DNA of 64,000 nt from Methanolobus sp. (GCA_029762595.1 JARVGJ010000003.1:62001-126000); one strand, 5' to 3'; positions 18,278 to 28,307 are shown, counted from the stretch's first letter. Translations and numbers: made by a program. The notes: generated by a model not told the origin, from the sequence alone.

Positions 18278-19854
18278 GTTCTGAAATAGAATCCTCACAG
18301 AATATCGTCGATGAGATGATGAAGATCTATCCTGAAAAAGTAGCAAAGGACAGGAGAAAACACTTCGTTGTCAAGGATTCCTGTGACACAGAGCAGCATA
18401 TCGAAGCCAACAGCAAAGTGATACCCGGCATCATGACAAATCGTGGTTGTGCCTTTGCCGGTGGTAAGGGTGTGGTCATGGGACCCATCAAGGACATGGT
18501 TCACATCGTTCACGGACCAATTGGATGTGGATATTACACCTGGGGAACCAGGAGGAATATGGGCAAGGCTGAAAACGGCGGAGACAACTACCTGCAATAT
18601 AGTTTTTCCACAGACATGGTAGAAACGGACATCGTGTTTGGTGGCGAGAAGAAACTCAAAGCAGCTATTAATGATGCTGTGAGGATATTCAAACCAGGTG
18701 CAATCTCCATCTGTGCAACCTGTCCTGTGGGACTTATCGGTGACGACATAGAAGCCGTCGCCCTGGAAGCAGAACAAGAACATGGCATCAAGGTCATGGG
18801 ACTTCGCTGTGAAGGTTACAGAGGTGTGAGCCAGTCAGCCGGCCACCACATTGCAAGTAATGTGCTCATGGAACACGTGGTCGGTACTGAGGAACTGGAA
18901 AACCCGACTCCCTTTGACATAAACATATTCGGTGAGTACAACATCGGTGGAGACCTCTGGGAGATCAGGCCGATATTCGAAAGAATAGGATACCGTATAG
19001 TCTCAAGTTTCACAGGAGACGGATCGTTCCACAGTCTTGCAAAGGCACACAAGGCAAAGCTTAGCATCCTGCTGTGTCACAGGTCAGTCAATTACACCAA
19101 CCGTATGATGGAACAGAAGTACGGAGTTCCGTGGCTTAAAGTAAACTATGTAGGAATAGAAGGTACGAAGAAATCACTCAGAAAGATGGCAAAATTCTTC
19201 GATGACCCGGAACTGACAAACAAGACTGAAGAAGTAATTGAAGTAGAAATGGCAAAGATCCAGCCAGAACTTGAAAAGTACAGAAGGAAGCTTGCGGGCA
19301 AGAAGGTATTCATCTACTCCGGAGGGTCCAGATCACACCATTACCAGAACCTTTTCGAAGACCTTGGTATGAAGGTGCTTGTGGCAGGATACCAGTTTGC
19401 ACACCGCGATGACTACGAAGGCAGACATATCCTTGAAGGCATGAAAGAGAAGGCCTCAAGTGGAGTGCTTGAAGATCTCCACTACGAGATGGAGGAAGGA
19501 TTTGAGCCTGCTATCAGCGAAGAACGTATGCATGAACTCAAGGAAAAACTGGGGCTGATGGACTATGAAGGGATGTTACCTGAAATGAAGGACGGAGCAA
19601 TCGCAGTAGACGACCTCAACCACTATGAAACAGAATTCCTCATAAAGGAACTCAAGCCAGACCTGTTCTGTTCAGGGATAAAGGACAAGTACATGGCACA
19701 AAAGATGGGAATCCCATCCAGGCAAATACACTCCTATGATTACAGCGGACGTTACACCGGATTCTCTGGTGTACTGAACTTCGCAAGGGACATAGACATG
19801 GCAGTGAACAATCCAACATGGAGCCTGATGAAGGTCCCGTGGAAGGCAGAATAA
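18274..19854 (+). CDS. nifD: Nitrogenase molybdenum-iron protein alpha chain
   Basis: A 526-residue NifD. P-cluster cysteines lie in [22 protein letters not shown] and [12 protein letters not shown]. The FeMo-cofactor ligands are both present: Cys268 in LLCHRSVNY and His486 in [11 protein letters not shown]. This separates it from NifE and from cofactor-free homologues. A segment around residues 390-440 ([20 protein letters not shown] onward) is an insertion typical of the clostridial/methanogen NifD group. It forms the alpha2beta2 dinitrogenase with NifK. Mo versus alternative metal cannot be settled by motif alone, but no vnfG/anfG-like delta gene is present, which favours the Mo type. Confidence 0.97.
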   Translation: MSSEIESSQNIVDEMMKIYPEKVAKDRRKHFVVKDSCDTEQHIEANSKVIPGIMTNRGCAFAGGKGVVMGPIKDMVHIVHGPIGCGYYTWGTRRNMGKAENGGDNYLQYSFSTDMVETDIVFGGEKKLKAAINDAVRIFKPGAISICATCPVGLIGDDIEAVALEAEQEHGIKVMGLRCEGYRGVSQSAGHHIASNVLMEHVVGTEELENPTPFDINIFGEYNIGGDLWEIRPIFERIGYRIVSSFTGDGSFHSLAKAHKAKLSILLCHRSVNYTNRMMEQKYGVPWLKVNYVGIEGTKKSLRKMAKFFDDPELTNKTEEVIEVEMAKIQPELEKYRRKLAGKKVFIYSGGSRSHHYQNLFEDLGMKVLVAGYQFAHRDDYEGRHILEGMKEKASSGVLEDLHYEMEEGFEPAISEERMHELKEKLGLMDYEGMLPEMKDGAIAVDDLNHYETEFLIKELKPDLFCSGIKDKYMAQKMGIPSRQIHSYDYSGRYTGFSGVLNFARDIDMAVNNPTWSLMKVPWKAE

Positions 19855-19867
19855 GGGAGGAAGAAAA

Positions 19868-21238
19868 ATGTTAGACTATACGCCAAAGGAAAGCGTTCAG
19901 CGTGATGCACTGGTGATAAATCCTGCCAAGATATGCCAGCCCATTGGTGCAGTTTATGCTGCAATGGGCATACACAACTGTATGCCTCACAGCCATGGGT
20001 CACAGGGATGTCTTTCATACTTAAGGATGTGTCTTACCAGACACTACAGAGAACCAACAACAGGCACAAGCAGCAGTTTCTATGAAGGGACAGCTGTTTT
20101 CGGTGGCGCATCCAATCTCAGGCAGGCACTTAGCAACATTGAAGCAGTTTACACACCGGAGGTAATTGCCATTCACACAACCTGCGTGGCAGAGACCATC
20201 GGTGACGATGTGAACCAGATAATTGAAGATGTCAAAATTGAAGAACTCATTGACCCGGACATCAAGTTATGTGCTGCATCAACTCCTAGTTATGTGGGTT
20301 CCCACGTAACCGGTTATGACAACATGGTAAAGTCATTTGTCACAACCTTTGCTCAGAAGTCAAAGCCAAATGGCAAGCTCAATGTAATACCGGGTTTTGT
20401 TGATCCGGGAGATATCAGGGAAATTAAGAGAATACTCTCTATCATGAATGTCCAGGCTATCGTATTCCCTGACCAGACAGATGTGTTCGATTCCGGCCTT
20501 TCCGGCGACGGATCACTTTACGCAAAGGGCGGGACATCCATAGGAGATGTGCAAGACAGTGCAAACTCACTTGGAACCATTGCACTCTGTGGCATGGCCG
20601 GCGGTGCAGGAGCAAACGTATTCAAGAACAAGTTCAAAATGCCTGTACAGATAGGACCGATACCTATCGGCGTACGTTACACAGACAGGTTGATCATGAA
20701 GATAGCCGAGCTTGCAAACGTACCAATACCACCGGAAATAGATCAGGAAAGAGCAAGGGTCGTTGATATGATGACAGATGCTCATGCACACTACTATGGA
20801 AAGAAGGTAGCCATATTTGGTGATCCTGACATCATACAGGGTCTGACAAGCCTGGTGCTTGAGATGGGAATGGAACCAACAGTAGTCCTTTCAGGTACTG
20901 CCAGCAAGAAGTTCGAAGAGGAAATGTCAGAACTGGTTCATCCTTTGTACCCAGATTCACAGATCCTTACAGGAGCAGACCTATTCACACTCCACCAGAT
21001 CATAAAGAACGAACCTGTGGACATGCTCATCGGTAACACCTATGGAAAGCACATAGCACTTGCTGAAGACATACCACTGATAAGAGTCGGCTTCCCGATA
21101 ATGGACAGAGCCAACCTGCACCACTTCCCCGTAATGGGATATGCAGGAACTGCTCGAATGATCGATTGGATAGGAAATACTTTCCTTGATATAAAGGACA
21201 AGACAGTTCCTGAAGAAGAGCTGGAGGTCGTCCAATAA
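19868..21238 (+). CDS. nifK: Nitrogenase molybdenum-iron protein beta chain
   Basis: A 456-residue NifK. P-cluster cysteines occur in NPAKICQPIGA, HGSQGCLSY and HTTCVAETIGDD. It lacks the roughly 50-residue N-terminal extension of proteobacterial NifK, as in other methanogen and clostridial forms. AGGGAGGAAGAAAA before the ATG is a strong site, 13 bases after nifD. Central part: PDQTDVFDSGLSGDG, and GGTSIGDVQD. It pairs with NifD. Confidence 0.97.
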   Translation: MLDYTPKESVQRDALVINPAKICQPIGAVYAAMGIHNCMPHSHGSQGCLSYLRMCLTRHYREPTTGTSSSFYEGTAVFGGASNLRQALSNIEAVYTPEVIAIHTTCVAETIGDDVNQIIEDVKIEELIDPDIKLCAASTPSYVGSHVTGYDNMVKSFVTTFAQKSKPNGKLNVIPGFVDPGDIREIKRILSIMNVQAIVFPDQTDVFDSGLSGDGSLYAKGGTSIGDVQDSANSLGTIALCGMAGGAGANVFKNKFKMPVQIGPIPIGVRYTDRLIMKIAELANVPIPPEIDQERARVVDMMTDAHAHYYGKKVAIFGDPDIIQGLTSLVLEMGMEPTVVLSGTASKKFEEEMSELVHPLYPDSQILTGADLFTLHQIIKNEPVDMLIGNTYGKHIALAEDIPLIRVGFPIMDRANLHHFPVMGYAGTARMIDWIGNTFLDIKDKTVPEEELEVVQ

Positions 21239-21278
21239 CGACCCCGCATATTATTCTATATTAGTTAGGAGTGAGAAG

Positions 21279-22775
21279 ATGCCAGACATTACAAGCGTTA
21301 TCAACACGCTGGATGAAAGACAACCATACATTGCCCTGAAACAGGCAAAGAAGAGCAGCGAACTTGCATGCGACAATACATCCATCGCCGGTTCAATGAG
21401 CCAGAGAGCCTGTGTCTATTCCGGAGCCCGCGTGGCATTAAATCCTGTTACCGACGCAGTACACCTTGTACATGGTCCAATCGGATGCGCAAGCTACACC
21501 TGGGATATCAGAGGTAGTCTTTCAAGTGATAAAGAAACGTTCCGTACCAGTTTTTCAACTGATATGAAGGAGCTGGACGTAGTATTTGGCGGCGAGAAAA
21601 AACTCTCAAAGAGCATCGATGAGATAGTCGGGTTATACAGCCCTCCGGTAGTCTTTGTCTATTCAACCTGTATTGTCGGTATAATCGGAGATGACCTTGA
21701 AGCTATTTGCAAGGAAGCAACCCAGAGAGTAGGCATTCCTGTAATACCTGTGAAATCAGAAGGATTCAGGGGAACAAAGTCTGATGGATATAAGGCAGCA
21801 TGCAATGCACTTATGCAGATCATAGGAACAAAGGAACCTAAGATCACCTCAGAATACAGGATCAACATCTTTGGTGATTACAATGTAGCAGGAGATGTTT
21901 GGTTAGTAAAGCCTCTCTTTGAAAAGATGGGAATACAGGTCATCACTTCAATGACAGGAGATGCAACAGTAGATACAATATCTAAGTCACACGGAGCGCA
22001 GTTGAATCTCGTTCAATGTTCAGGTTCCATGACATACCTTGCAAAGTGGATGAAGAAGGAATATGGAATTCCTTTCAAGAAGGTAAGTTACTTTGGAATA
22101 GAAGATATTGCAATTGCACTTCGAACGACAGCTGAGTTCTTTGGTTCCGAAGAAATGATTAGAATCGCTGAAGAAATCATCGAAATGGAAACTGAGAGAA
22201 TAATGCCCGAGATTCAGGCAATTAAAAGCAAGCTCCAGGGAAAGACTGCCGCAATATACATGGGCGGTGCTGCCAAGGCACTTACACTCATTAAGGGCTT
22301 CCGGGAACTTGGAATGGAAGTCGTTATAATAGGTACACAGACCGGAAAGCGAGATGACTACAAGCAGATCAGTTACCAGGTAAAGGATGGAACGGTAATT
22401 GTAGATGATGCAAACCCACTGGAACTTGCCGACCTTCTTGTTAAACAAAAGGCTGACCTGATGGTAGCAGGTGTTAAGGAAAGGTTCCTGGCTTACAAGC
22501 TGGGAGTTGCTTTCTGTGATTTTAATCATGACAGGGTAATTGAGTTTGAGGGCTATGACGGATTCCTGAACTTTGCAAGGGAACTGGATACTTCCATCAA
22601 CAGTCCCGTATGGAGATATGTTGGAAGTAAACTGGCAGCCACATCATCAGCTGCAGGGACCGGACAATGTAACAAAAGATCCGCAGAACATGGTTCAGAT
22701 AATGACAGGATAACAGTGGAGAGAAGCAATATGCATGAAATGAACAACATTACATTACAGGAGTCAATGACATGA
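21279..22775 (+). CDS. nifE: Nitrogenase cofactor scaffold protein NifE
   Basis: A 498-residue NifD homologue that builds FeMo-cofactor with NifN. It keeps cluster cysteines (SQRACVYSGARV, HGPIGCASYTW, STCIVGIIGDD) and NHDRVIEFEGYDGFLNFA near the C-terminus where NifD has its His ligand region. The last 45 or so residues (after WRYVGSKLAATSSAAG) are low-complexity, polar and not part of the usual fold. The gene overlaps nifN by four bases (ATGA). ATG follows TTAGGAGTGAGAAG, 40 bases after nifK, the largest gap in the operon. Confidence 0.94.
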   Translation: MPDITSVINTLDERQPYIALKQAKKSSELACDNTSIAGSMSQRACVYSGARVALNPVTDAVHLVHGPIGCASYTWDIRGSLSSDKETFRTSFSTDMKELDVVFGGEKKLSKSIDEIVGLYSPPVVFVYSTCIVGIIGDDLEAICKEATQRVGIPVIPVKSEGFRGTKSDGYKAACNALMQIIGTKEPKITSEYRINIFGDYNVAGDVWLVKPLFEKMGIQVITSMTGDATVDTISKSHGAQLNLVQCSGSMTYLAKWMKKEYGIPFKKVSYFGIEDIAIALRTTAEFFGSEEMIRIAEEIIEMETERIMPEIQAIKSKLQGKTAAIYMGGAAKALTLIKGFRELGMEVVIIGTQTGKRDDYKQISYQVKDGTVIVDDANPLELADLLVKQKADLMVAGVKERFLAYKLGVAFCDFNHDRVIEFEGYDGFLNFARELDTSINSPVWRYVGSKLAATSSAAGTGQCNKRSAEHGSDNDRITVERSNMHEMNNITLQESMT

Positions 22776-24187
22776 CGGAGCGGAATTATACAACGGTCAA
22801 TCCATGTATAATGTGCCAGCCCATTGGCAGTGTCATGGCTTTTAAGGGAATGGAGGATTCCATGGTACTGCTACATGGTTCACAGGGCTGCAGTACATAT
22901 ATGAGACTGCATCTGGCACACCACTTCAGGGAACCCGTGGATATAGGCTCAAGCTCGCTCAGTGAGAAAGGGGCTGTATACGGAGGAAGCGAGAACCTGA
23001 AGAAGGGACTTAAGAATATTATCATACGTTACGACCCGAAGGTCATCGGGGTTTCAACCACATGTCTTGCTGAGACCATCGGCGATGATATTAATCGTAT
23101 TATCAATGAATTCAGGGAAGAGGAAGACATTGGTGATGAAAGGATAATAATCCCTGTCCCTACGCCCAGTTACGAGGAAAGCCACAATAGCGGATACATC
23201 AAGGCTGTGGAAGCTATTGTCAGGACATTTACAATGGATAATTCAAGGAAGGAGATATTCAATAACAGGCTCAATGTAATACTATCCGAGAACATCTCTC
23301 CTGAAGATACAAGGGAACTTAAACATATATTCGGCACGATCGTAGGGCAAAACTCATTCATTCTCCTGCCCGATATATCAGAAACATTTGACGCTCCTAT
23401 GACAGGAGATCTGCATAAGATACCGCCAGGAGGAACGACACATGCCGACATTGCAGACATGAAGAACAGTGCTGCAAGCATTGGTCTTGGAATTACTAAC
23501 GATAACAAGGCTATCAATTACCTTGAAAGGACATTCGATGTCCCTTCACAGGACCTGCCTCTTCCGATAGGACTTGAATACACTGACAAGGTGCTTAACG
23601 CACTCTCCTGCATATCCGGAGCAGATATACCTGAGGAATTCCAGAAGGAAAGAGGCAGACTCATTGATGCCATGGTGGATTCCCACAAATACGTGTACGC
23701 CACAAAGGTTGCCATTTACGGCGATCCTAACAACGTTCTTGGAATGCTCTCACTAGCTCTTGAAAATGGCATGCACCCCATACTTGTGGTTGCTTCCAGC
23801 AAGTCTCCCCGATTTGCCGAGCATGCAATGGAAAGAGTGAAGCAGGTTAAGCCGGACTGCGATGTCACCATACTTGAAGATGTGGACTTTGATAGCTTCA
23901 ATGATGCTGTAAGGAAGGCAAAACCACAAATTATGATAGGCAATTCCAATGGGAAGTACATTGCAAAGGAAATGAACATACCGTTAATAAGATTCGGATT
24001 CCCCATACATGACAGAGTAGGAGCCCAGAGGATACTGACACTGGGATATAAGGGAGCAATGCGCATGCTTGACAGGATAACAAATACAATCCTGGAAGTC
24101 CAGGATAGTGAACTTGCTGCGAAATGGTCCGAACCTGAAAGCTATATTCCCCTTGTAGAGGGTAACTTTCGCTCCGCAGAAGCATAA
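22772..24187 (+). CDS. nifN: Nitrogenase cofactor scaffold protein NifN
   Basis: A 471-residue NifK homologue: NPCIMCQPIGSVMAFKGMED, HGSQGCSTYMRLHLAHHFREP, STTCLAETIGDD and, near the C-terminus, GNSNGKYIAKEMNIPLIRFG. It forms the NifEN scaffold on which the NifB product is matured. GGAGTCAATGAC inside the end of nifE is the ribosome site. It appears to close the operon: the next gene is on the other strand, and no nifX, nifB or nifV is in the window, so nifB must be elsewhere in the genome if the system works. Confidence 0.95.
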   Translation: MTERNYTTVNPCIMCQPIGSVMAFKGMEDSMVLLHGSQGCSTYMRLHLAHHFREPVDIGSSSLSEKGAVYGGSENLKKGLKNIIIRYDPKVIGVSTTCLAETIGDDINRIINEFREEEDIGDERIIIPVPTPSYEESHNSGYIKAVEAIVRTFTMDNSRKEIFNNRLNVILSENISPEDTRELKHIFGTIVGQNSFILLPDISETFDAPMTGDLHKIPPGGTTHADIADMKNSAASIGLGITNDNKAINYLERTFDVPSQDLPLPIGLEYTDKVLNALSCISGADIPEEFQKERGRLIDAMVDSHKYVYATKVAIYGDPNNVLGMLSLALENGMHPILVVASSKSPRFAEHAMERVKQVKPDCDVTILEDVDFDSFNDAVRKAKPQIMIGNSNGKYIAKEMNIPLIRFGFPIHDRVGAQRILTLGYKGAMRMLDRITNTILEVQDSELAAKWSEPESYIPLVEGNFRSAEA

Positions 24188-24311
24188 AAATAACGCAAAG
24201 AACATATGATGGCAACAAAGTATGGTTTGCAGGATAGAAAAACGGAAAACCATGTCCTGCAAAAAATATTTATTAATCAATTAAATTATATTAGGTACTG
24301 ACAGGATTAAT

Positions 24312-24893
24312 TCACCTTACCCAGACAACCTCAGGGTCTTTCTTTTCTGGTTCTTCGGGCTCTTTTACTGCATATCCGAAAACAATGGGTGCGATAACCC
24401 TGTAGTCAGAAGTAATGCCAAGTTCTGCCATCATCTCGAGATTCTCCTGTATGAAACATGCCGTCCCTATCCAGCAACTCCCTATCCCAAGGGAATGTGC
24501 TGCAAGCATCATGTTCTGTGCACACAGGGAACAGTCATAGTCCGTTGTAAAACCCGCATTGCTTCCAAGGACCATTATAACTACTGGAGCATCGTAGAAT
24601 ATATTGAACTCAGCGTTTGCAAGCTCTTTTTTGAATTCAATGGCATTCTCATCCGTGACCTCTTCCAGTTGCGCCAGCAGACGCGGTTTGCAATGATCTG
24701 ACATCCTTTTCATCATTTCACGGTTCTTCACAACCACAAAGAACCAGGGCTGGCTGTTAAAACCGGAAGGTGCATGAACACCCGCATCGATGATCGTACG
24801 GATATCATCATCACTTACCTCCCTGTCAGTATATTCCCGGACACTTCTTCGTGTCCTTATGTTCTCAATTACAGCATCTTTTTCTGTTCCCAT
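24312..24893 (-). CDS. Nitroreductase-family FMN oxidoreductase
   Basis: A protein of 193 residues from ATG 24893; a GTG at 24902 would add three. Nitroreductase marks: IRTRRSVREYTDREVSDDDI at the N-terminus (FMN phosphate binding), APSGFNSQPWFFVVV, the central CAQNMMLAAHSLGIGSCWIG, and the C-terminal APIVFGYAVKEPEEPEKKD. Such enzymes bind FMN as dimers and reduce varied acceptors with NAD(P)H or ferredoxin; the substrate cannot be read from sequence. It converges on nifN and is upstream-flanked by the glutaredoxin/Rieske genes in the same orientation, with a 166-base gap, so a shared operon is possible but not certain. Confidence 0.88.
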   Translation of the reverse strand: MGTEKDAVIENIRTRRSVREYTDREVSDDDIRTIIDAGVHAPSGFNSQPWFFVVVKNREMMKRMSDHCKPRLLAQLEEVTDENAIEFKKELANAEFNIFYDAPVVIMVLGSNAGFTTDYDCSLCAQNMMLAAHSLGIGSCWIGTACFIQENLEMMAELGITSDYRVIAPIVFGYAVKEPEEPEKKDPEVVWVR

Positions 24894-25059
24894 TGATATC
24901 ACGTCCTGTTTTTATATATAAGGAGTGACTGCACTGATATATCCATAAGGTTGCCAAGGATTATCTGCCCCCTTATGACATACAACACACCCCCATGCTT
25001 CATCGTATCATCGCTCCCTGTGAGAGGATACGTAGCACACCGATCCCATACAGGGACAT

Positions 25060-25308
25060 TCATAGCCCCAGTAATTTGGAATACTTCTGCGGGTTGTACC
25101 CTACAACCACATCTTCATCGATTTTCACAAATGGAAAGGACATTTCCGAACCATGGGCCTTGCAGTCGTCCTTTATAGCCTGTTTTGTCCTGTCATCCGC
25201 TTTATCATAATCCGTATATTCGAAAGGAATATTGTTTTCCCTGAAGAATTTCTTTGCTCTCATACACCAGGGACAGGTGCTGAGAGTGTAAATGACTACT
25301 TTTTTCAT
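25060..25308 (-). CDS. Glutaredoxin-like (NrdH-type) redoxin
   Basis: An 82-residue thioredoxin-fold protein with active-site CPWC (Cys12, Cys15), a FPFVKIDEDVVVGY cis-Pro and glutathione/substrate loop, and no extra domain. CPWC redoxins in Methanosarcina work with thioredoxin or ferredoxin:disulfide reductases to reduce disulfides. Its ATG overlaps the stop of the Rieske gene upstream by four bases, so the two are coupled. Confidence 0.88.
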   Translation of the reverse strand: MKKVVIYTLSTCPWCMRAKKFFRENNIPFEYTDYDKADDRTKQAIKDDCKAHGSEMSFPFVKIDEDVVVGYNPQKYSKLLGL

Positions 25309-25634
25309 TTAACTGCACCTTCCATATTGACAAAAACACTTCCTTCCATAAGGCTTGTTTCATAGACATGGACCTTGATCTCTGTTGCATCAAGGAATTC
25401 ACCGTTTCGAATATCAAATTTCCAGTCGTGGCAAGGACATTTTATCACATATCCCTCCAGTACACCTTTTGAAAGAGGGCATCCCATATGAGGACACTTG
25501 TTGGATATTGCATAAAAGTCACCATTTATCCTGACGAGGAGAATTTTATGATCTTCAATCAATAATGGCTTTTTGTCCCCATCTGCAAACTCATCTTCCT
25601 TTATTGCGAATGTCCACTTGTTTTCCTGATTCAT
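25305..25634 (-). CDS. Rieske-type [2Fe-2S] ferredoxin (copy 1)
   Basis: A 109-residue soluble Rieske protein. Ligands are Cys47 and His49 (KCPHMGCPLSKG) and Cys66 and His69 (KCPCHDWKFD). The fold and length match NirD/BphF-like stand-alone Rieske ferredoxins. There is no oxygenase or nitrite reductase large subunit nearby. Translationally coupled to the glutaredoxin gene; a paralogue lies 186 bases upstream. The partner is unknown. A role as low-molecular-weight electron carrier is inferred. Confidence 0.9.
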   Translation of the reverse strand: MNQENKWTFAIKEDEFADGDKKPLLIEDHKILLVRINGDFYAISNKCPHMGCPLSKGVLEGYVIKCPCHDWKFDIRNGEFLDATEIKVHVYETSLMEGSVFVNMEGAVK

Positions 25635-25819
25635 AGATATATCCCTGCCATTTCACACAAGCATGGATTTCTTCCCATCCATCTCCTGTGTCCCATATAT
25701 TTTAATCTGATAATGTCAGATGATGCATAGTACCCGGTACTTTTGCTTTCTTTTATCTCATTGGCACTTGCAACGGTTATCCAGGAAGTCATTTCAAATA
25801 CCTCAGTAGAACAAATGCA

Positions 25820-26134
25820 TCAAAGAAGAACTAATATCTTCCCATCTTCTATTTTGTTATCATATAGTTCCAGAGATTCATCCTTGTCCCCAAGGTATTT
25901 ACCGGACCGTATATCATATTCCCAGCCATGGCAGGCACACTTCAGGATGAAGTCATCGCTGAAAGTACCTTTTGACAGACGACAGCCCATATGTTTACAC
26001 TTGCCGAAAAAAGAATAGACCTTTCCGTTTCTTCTTGTCAGAAGTACAGGAGTTCCTTTTACCCTGACAAATTCAAGGCTTCCTTCCCCGAGGTCACTGT
26101 CATTGATCGCAAAAAACCAGGATTTTTCTGACAT
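25820..26134 (-). CDS. Rieske-type [2Fe-2S] ferredoxin (copy 2)
   Basis: A 104-residue paralogue of copy 1. Ligands: Cys46/His48 (KCKHMGCRLSKG) and Cys66/His69 (KCACHGWEYD). The first residues MSEKSWFFAINDSDLGEG match MNQENKWTFAIKEDEFADGD of copy 1. Start at 26134 was chosen because GGGAGATAGTA precedes it and because this aligns both N-termini; an upstream ATG would add 24 unrelated hydrophobic residues. The 25635-25819 gap between the copies holds no gene that I can see. Confidence 0.88.
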   Translation of the reverse strand: MSEKSWFFAINDSDLGEGSLEFVRVKGTPVLLTRRNGKVYSFFGKCKHMGCRLSKGTFSDDFILKCACHGWEYDIRSGKYLGDKDESLELYDNKIEDGKILVLL

Positions 26135-26420
26135 TACTATCTCCCATAAATAGCAGGGATTCAAAAATATAAATAGTTGTCGTGGAATGCTGACAAATGA
26201 AAACATATCATTTATTGCATCGCATGTTCAGTAAAGAACAAGTGCCAACTATCACATGATACTCTGTCCTGTTAAGGAAAACATGAGATATATAATGACA
26301 ATCCAACCCTATTATCAGGTATTGTTTGATGGCAACCTATAACTGCATGGAAGTAGATATCCTGCAAGAAATTTGCATCTTACATGCAACATATTAAAAC
26401 AAATAATAGCAGGCGATCCA

Positions 26421-27749
26421 ATGATGATTTGCAATAAAGAAGACGTTATCAAAGCAATTGAAACGAATAACGTGAAGTTCATAAGGTTACAGTTTACAGA
26501 CATACAGGGCGTGGTCAAAGATGTGGAGATCCCTGTGACACAGATCGAAAAAGCATTGACTATAGGCATCTCATTTGACGGGTCATCAATTGAGGGCTTT
26601 GTCAGGATCGATGAATCTGACATGGTATTAAAGCCTGATATCACAACCTTTGCAATACTCCCATGGAACAAAGAAAAGGGCGTTGTAGCAAGGATGATCT
26701 GTGATATCCATCTCCCCAACGGGAAACCTTTTGAAGCTGACCCCCGCTATGTCCTTAAGAAGGTGATGACAGAAGCCCAAGAGATGGGATACACATTCAA
26801 TGTCGGCCCTGAACTTGAGTTTTTCCTTTTTGAGAAGAAAGATGGAAATGTGACAACAACACCACATGATTATGGAAGGTACTTTGAGTTTGCACCCACG
26901 GACCTTACTGAGGATATCAGAAGAGATATAGTACTGACACTTACCGACCTGAATTTTGACATTGAGGCATCCCACCACGAGGTTGCCTTTGGTCAGCACG
27001 AAATAGATTTCAAGTACGGGGATGCGCTTACAACGGCTGACAACGTCATGACATTCAAATATGTTACAAGGACCATTGCAAAGCTGCATGGACTGCATGC
27101 CACATTCATGCCAAAACCCATTGCAGTAGAAAACGGATCAGGTATGCATGTGAATCTTTCGCTATCCCAGGGGGAGGAAAATGCATTCTATGACCCGGAG
27201 GAAGAGATGGAGATCAGCGAGAACGCAAGACAGTTCATCGCTGGTGTCCTGAAACATATTAAAGCTATCAGTTGCATTTCAAACCCGCTTGTAAACTCAT
27301 ACAAACGACTGATACCCGGTTACGAGGCGCCTGTTTATATCACCTGGTCCGGTGCAAACCGCAGCTCACTCATACGCATACCTTCTGCCAGGGGAAAGAG
27401 CACAAGAGTGGAGCTTAGAAGTCCGGACCCCTCATGCAATCCGTACCTGACGTTTGCAGCCATCCTTGCTGCAGGCCTGGAAGGTATCAGGAATAAAATG
27501 GATCCCGGAAAGATAATGGATTACAATGTATTTGACCTGACAAAGCAGGAGCGTGTAGAGAGAGGTATTGAGACACTGCCATCCACTATCAGCGAAAGCG
27601 CCGACCATCTTGAGAAGGACGAACTCCTTAAAAGTACACTTGGTGCACATGTCCATGACAATATACTAAGACTTGCAAGAGCAGAATGGGATGCATACAG
27701 AACACAGGTCCACGACTGGGAGGTCCAGCGTTACCTTAACACGATTTGA
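26421..27749 (+). CDS. glnA: Glutamine synthetase type I (first copy)
   Basis: A 442-residue GSI. It makes glutamine from glutamate, ammonium and ATP. Seen: the Asp-50 loop ISFDGSSIEGF, the metal-ligand helix NVGPELEFFLFE, SHHEVAFGQHEIDFKY, FMPKPIAVENGSGMHVN, and the active-site NRSSLIRIPSARGKSTRVELR. Length and the absence of the adenylylation tyrosine place it with the GSI-alpha group common in archaea, which is controlled by effector binding. ATG 26421 follows AGGCGATCCA; a longer reading adds 16 non-conserved residues. A TATA-like GATATATAAT lies at 26287-26296. A second glnA lies at 33042. Confidence 0.95.
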   Translation: MMICNKEDVIKAIETNNVKFIRLQFTDIQGVVKDVEIPVTQIEKALTIGISFDGSSIEGFVRIDESDMVLKPDITTFAILPWNKEKGVVARMICDIHLPNGKPFEADPRYVLKKVMTEAQEMGYTFNVGPELEFFLFEKKDGNVTTTPHDYGRYFEFAPTDLTEDIRRDIVLTLTDLNFDIEASHHEVAFGQHEIDFKYGDALTTADNVMTFKYVTRTIAKLHGLHATFMPKPIAVENGSGMHVNLSLSQGEENAFYDPEEEMEISENARQFIAGVLKHIKAISCISNPLVNSYKRLIPGYEAPVYITWSGANRSSLIRIPSARGKSTRVELRSPDPSCNPYLTFAAILAAGLEGIRNKMDPGKIMDYNVFDLTKQERVERGIETLPSTISESADHLEKDELLKSTLGAHVHDNILRLARAEWDAYRTQVHDWEVQRYLNTI

Positions 27750-27754
27750 AATCC

Positions 27755-28258
27755 ATGGGTCCCGGATTTTCTATAAGGGAGACAAAAAAAGAAGATCATC
27801 TACAGGTTAAAGGGTTCATTGAACTTGTAGATAACGATTTTTATCCCCCCCTGAGCAAAAGGGGAGGAGGGATCCCTGAAAGAATAGAGAAATGTCTTGA
27901 CACACCGGATGCAAATTTCCTTGTTGCAAGGTTAATGGGAAGGGACCGTACTTACCTGCCTGAAGATTTCATAGCTATGGTGGGATACACACGGAACTGG
28001 AAAAGTGATGACAGCGCCTACATTAATTTCCTTGCAACACATCCGGAACACAGGAATGGCGGTGTTAGCAAAGCACTCTGCATGAGGCTTGAAGAGGTGC
28101 TTGTTGAACAGGATGTAAAGAGCATCTACCTTTGTACCTGGTCAGGTAATCCTGCTGCAATTAAATTCTACGAGAAGCTGGGATACTACTCATACACCGT
28201 AGTCCTCAATGACAGAGGAATCGGCATAGATACCATCTATTACAAAAAGAAGATCTAG
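27755..28258 (+). CDS. GNAT-family N-acetyltransferase
   Basis: A protein of 167 residues from ATG 27755. A TTG at 27746, overlapping the glnA stop, would add three residues and give direct coupling. The acetyl-CoA motif is in INFLATHPEHRNGGVSKALC and the following helix; the end LCTWSGNPAAIKFYEKLGYY is the usual GNAT beta5-alpha4 pattern. The R/Q-x-x-G-x-G/A element reads RNGGVS, a variant. Cotranscription with glnA suggests a small amino or amide substrate, but none can be named. Confidence 0.8.
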   Translation: MGPGFSIRETKKEDHLQVKGFIELVDNDFYPPLSKRGGGIPERIEKCLDTPDANFLVARLMGRDRTYLPEDFIAMVGYTRNWKSDDSAYINFLATHPEHRNGGVSKALCMRLEEVLVEQDVKSIYLCTWSGNPAAIKFYEKLGYYSYTVVLNDRGIGIDTIYYKKKI

Positions 28259-28307
28259 CACATCATTGTGCAAAACAATAATATAATATCAGATTCTCGA
28301 GTAGAAA

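Noticed and set aside
18274-24187. Alternative vanadium or iron-only nitrogenase.
   Set aside because: No delta-subunit gene (VnfG/AnfG) is present between nifD and nifK, and NifI and NifEN organisation fits the standard methanogen Mo operon.
25060-26134. Rieske dioxygenase or assimilatory nitrite reductase system.
   Set aside because: No oxygenase or sirohaem large subunit is present; both proteins are stand-alone ferredoxin-size.
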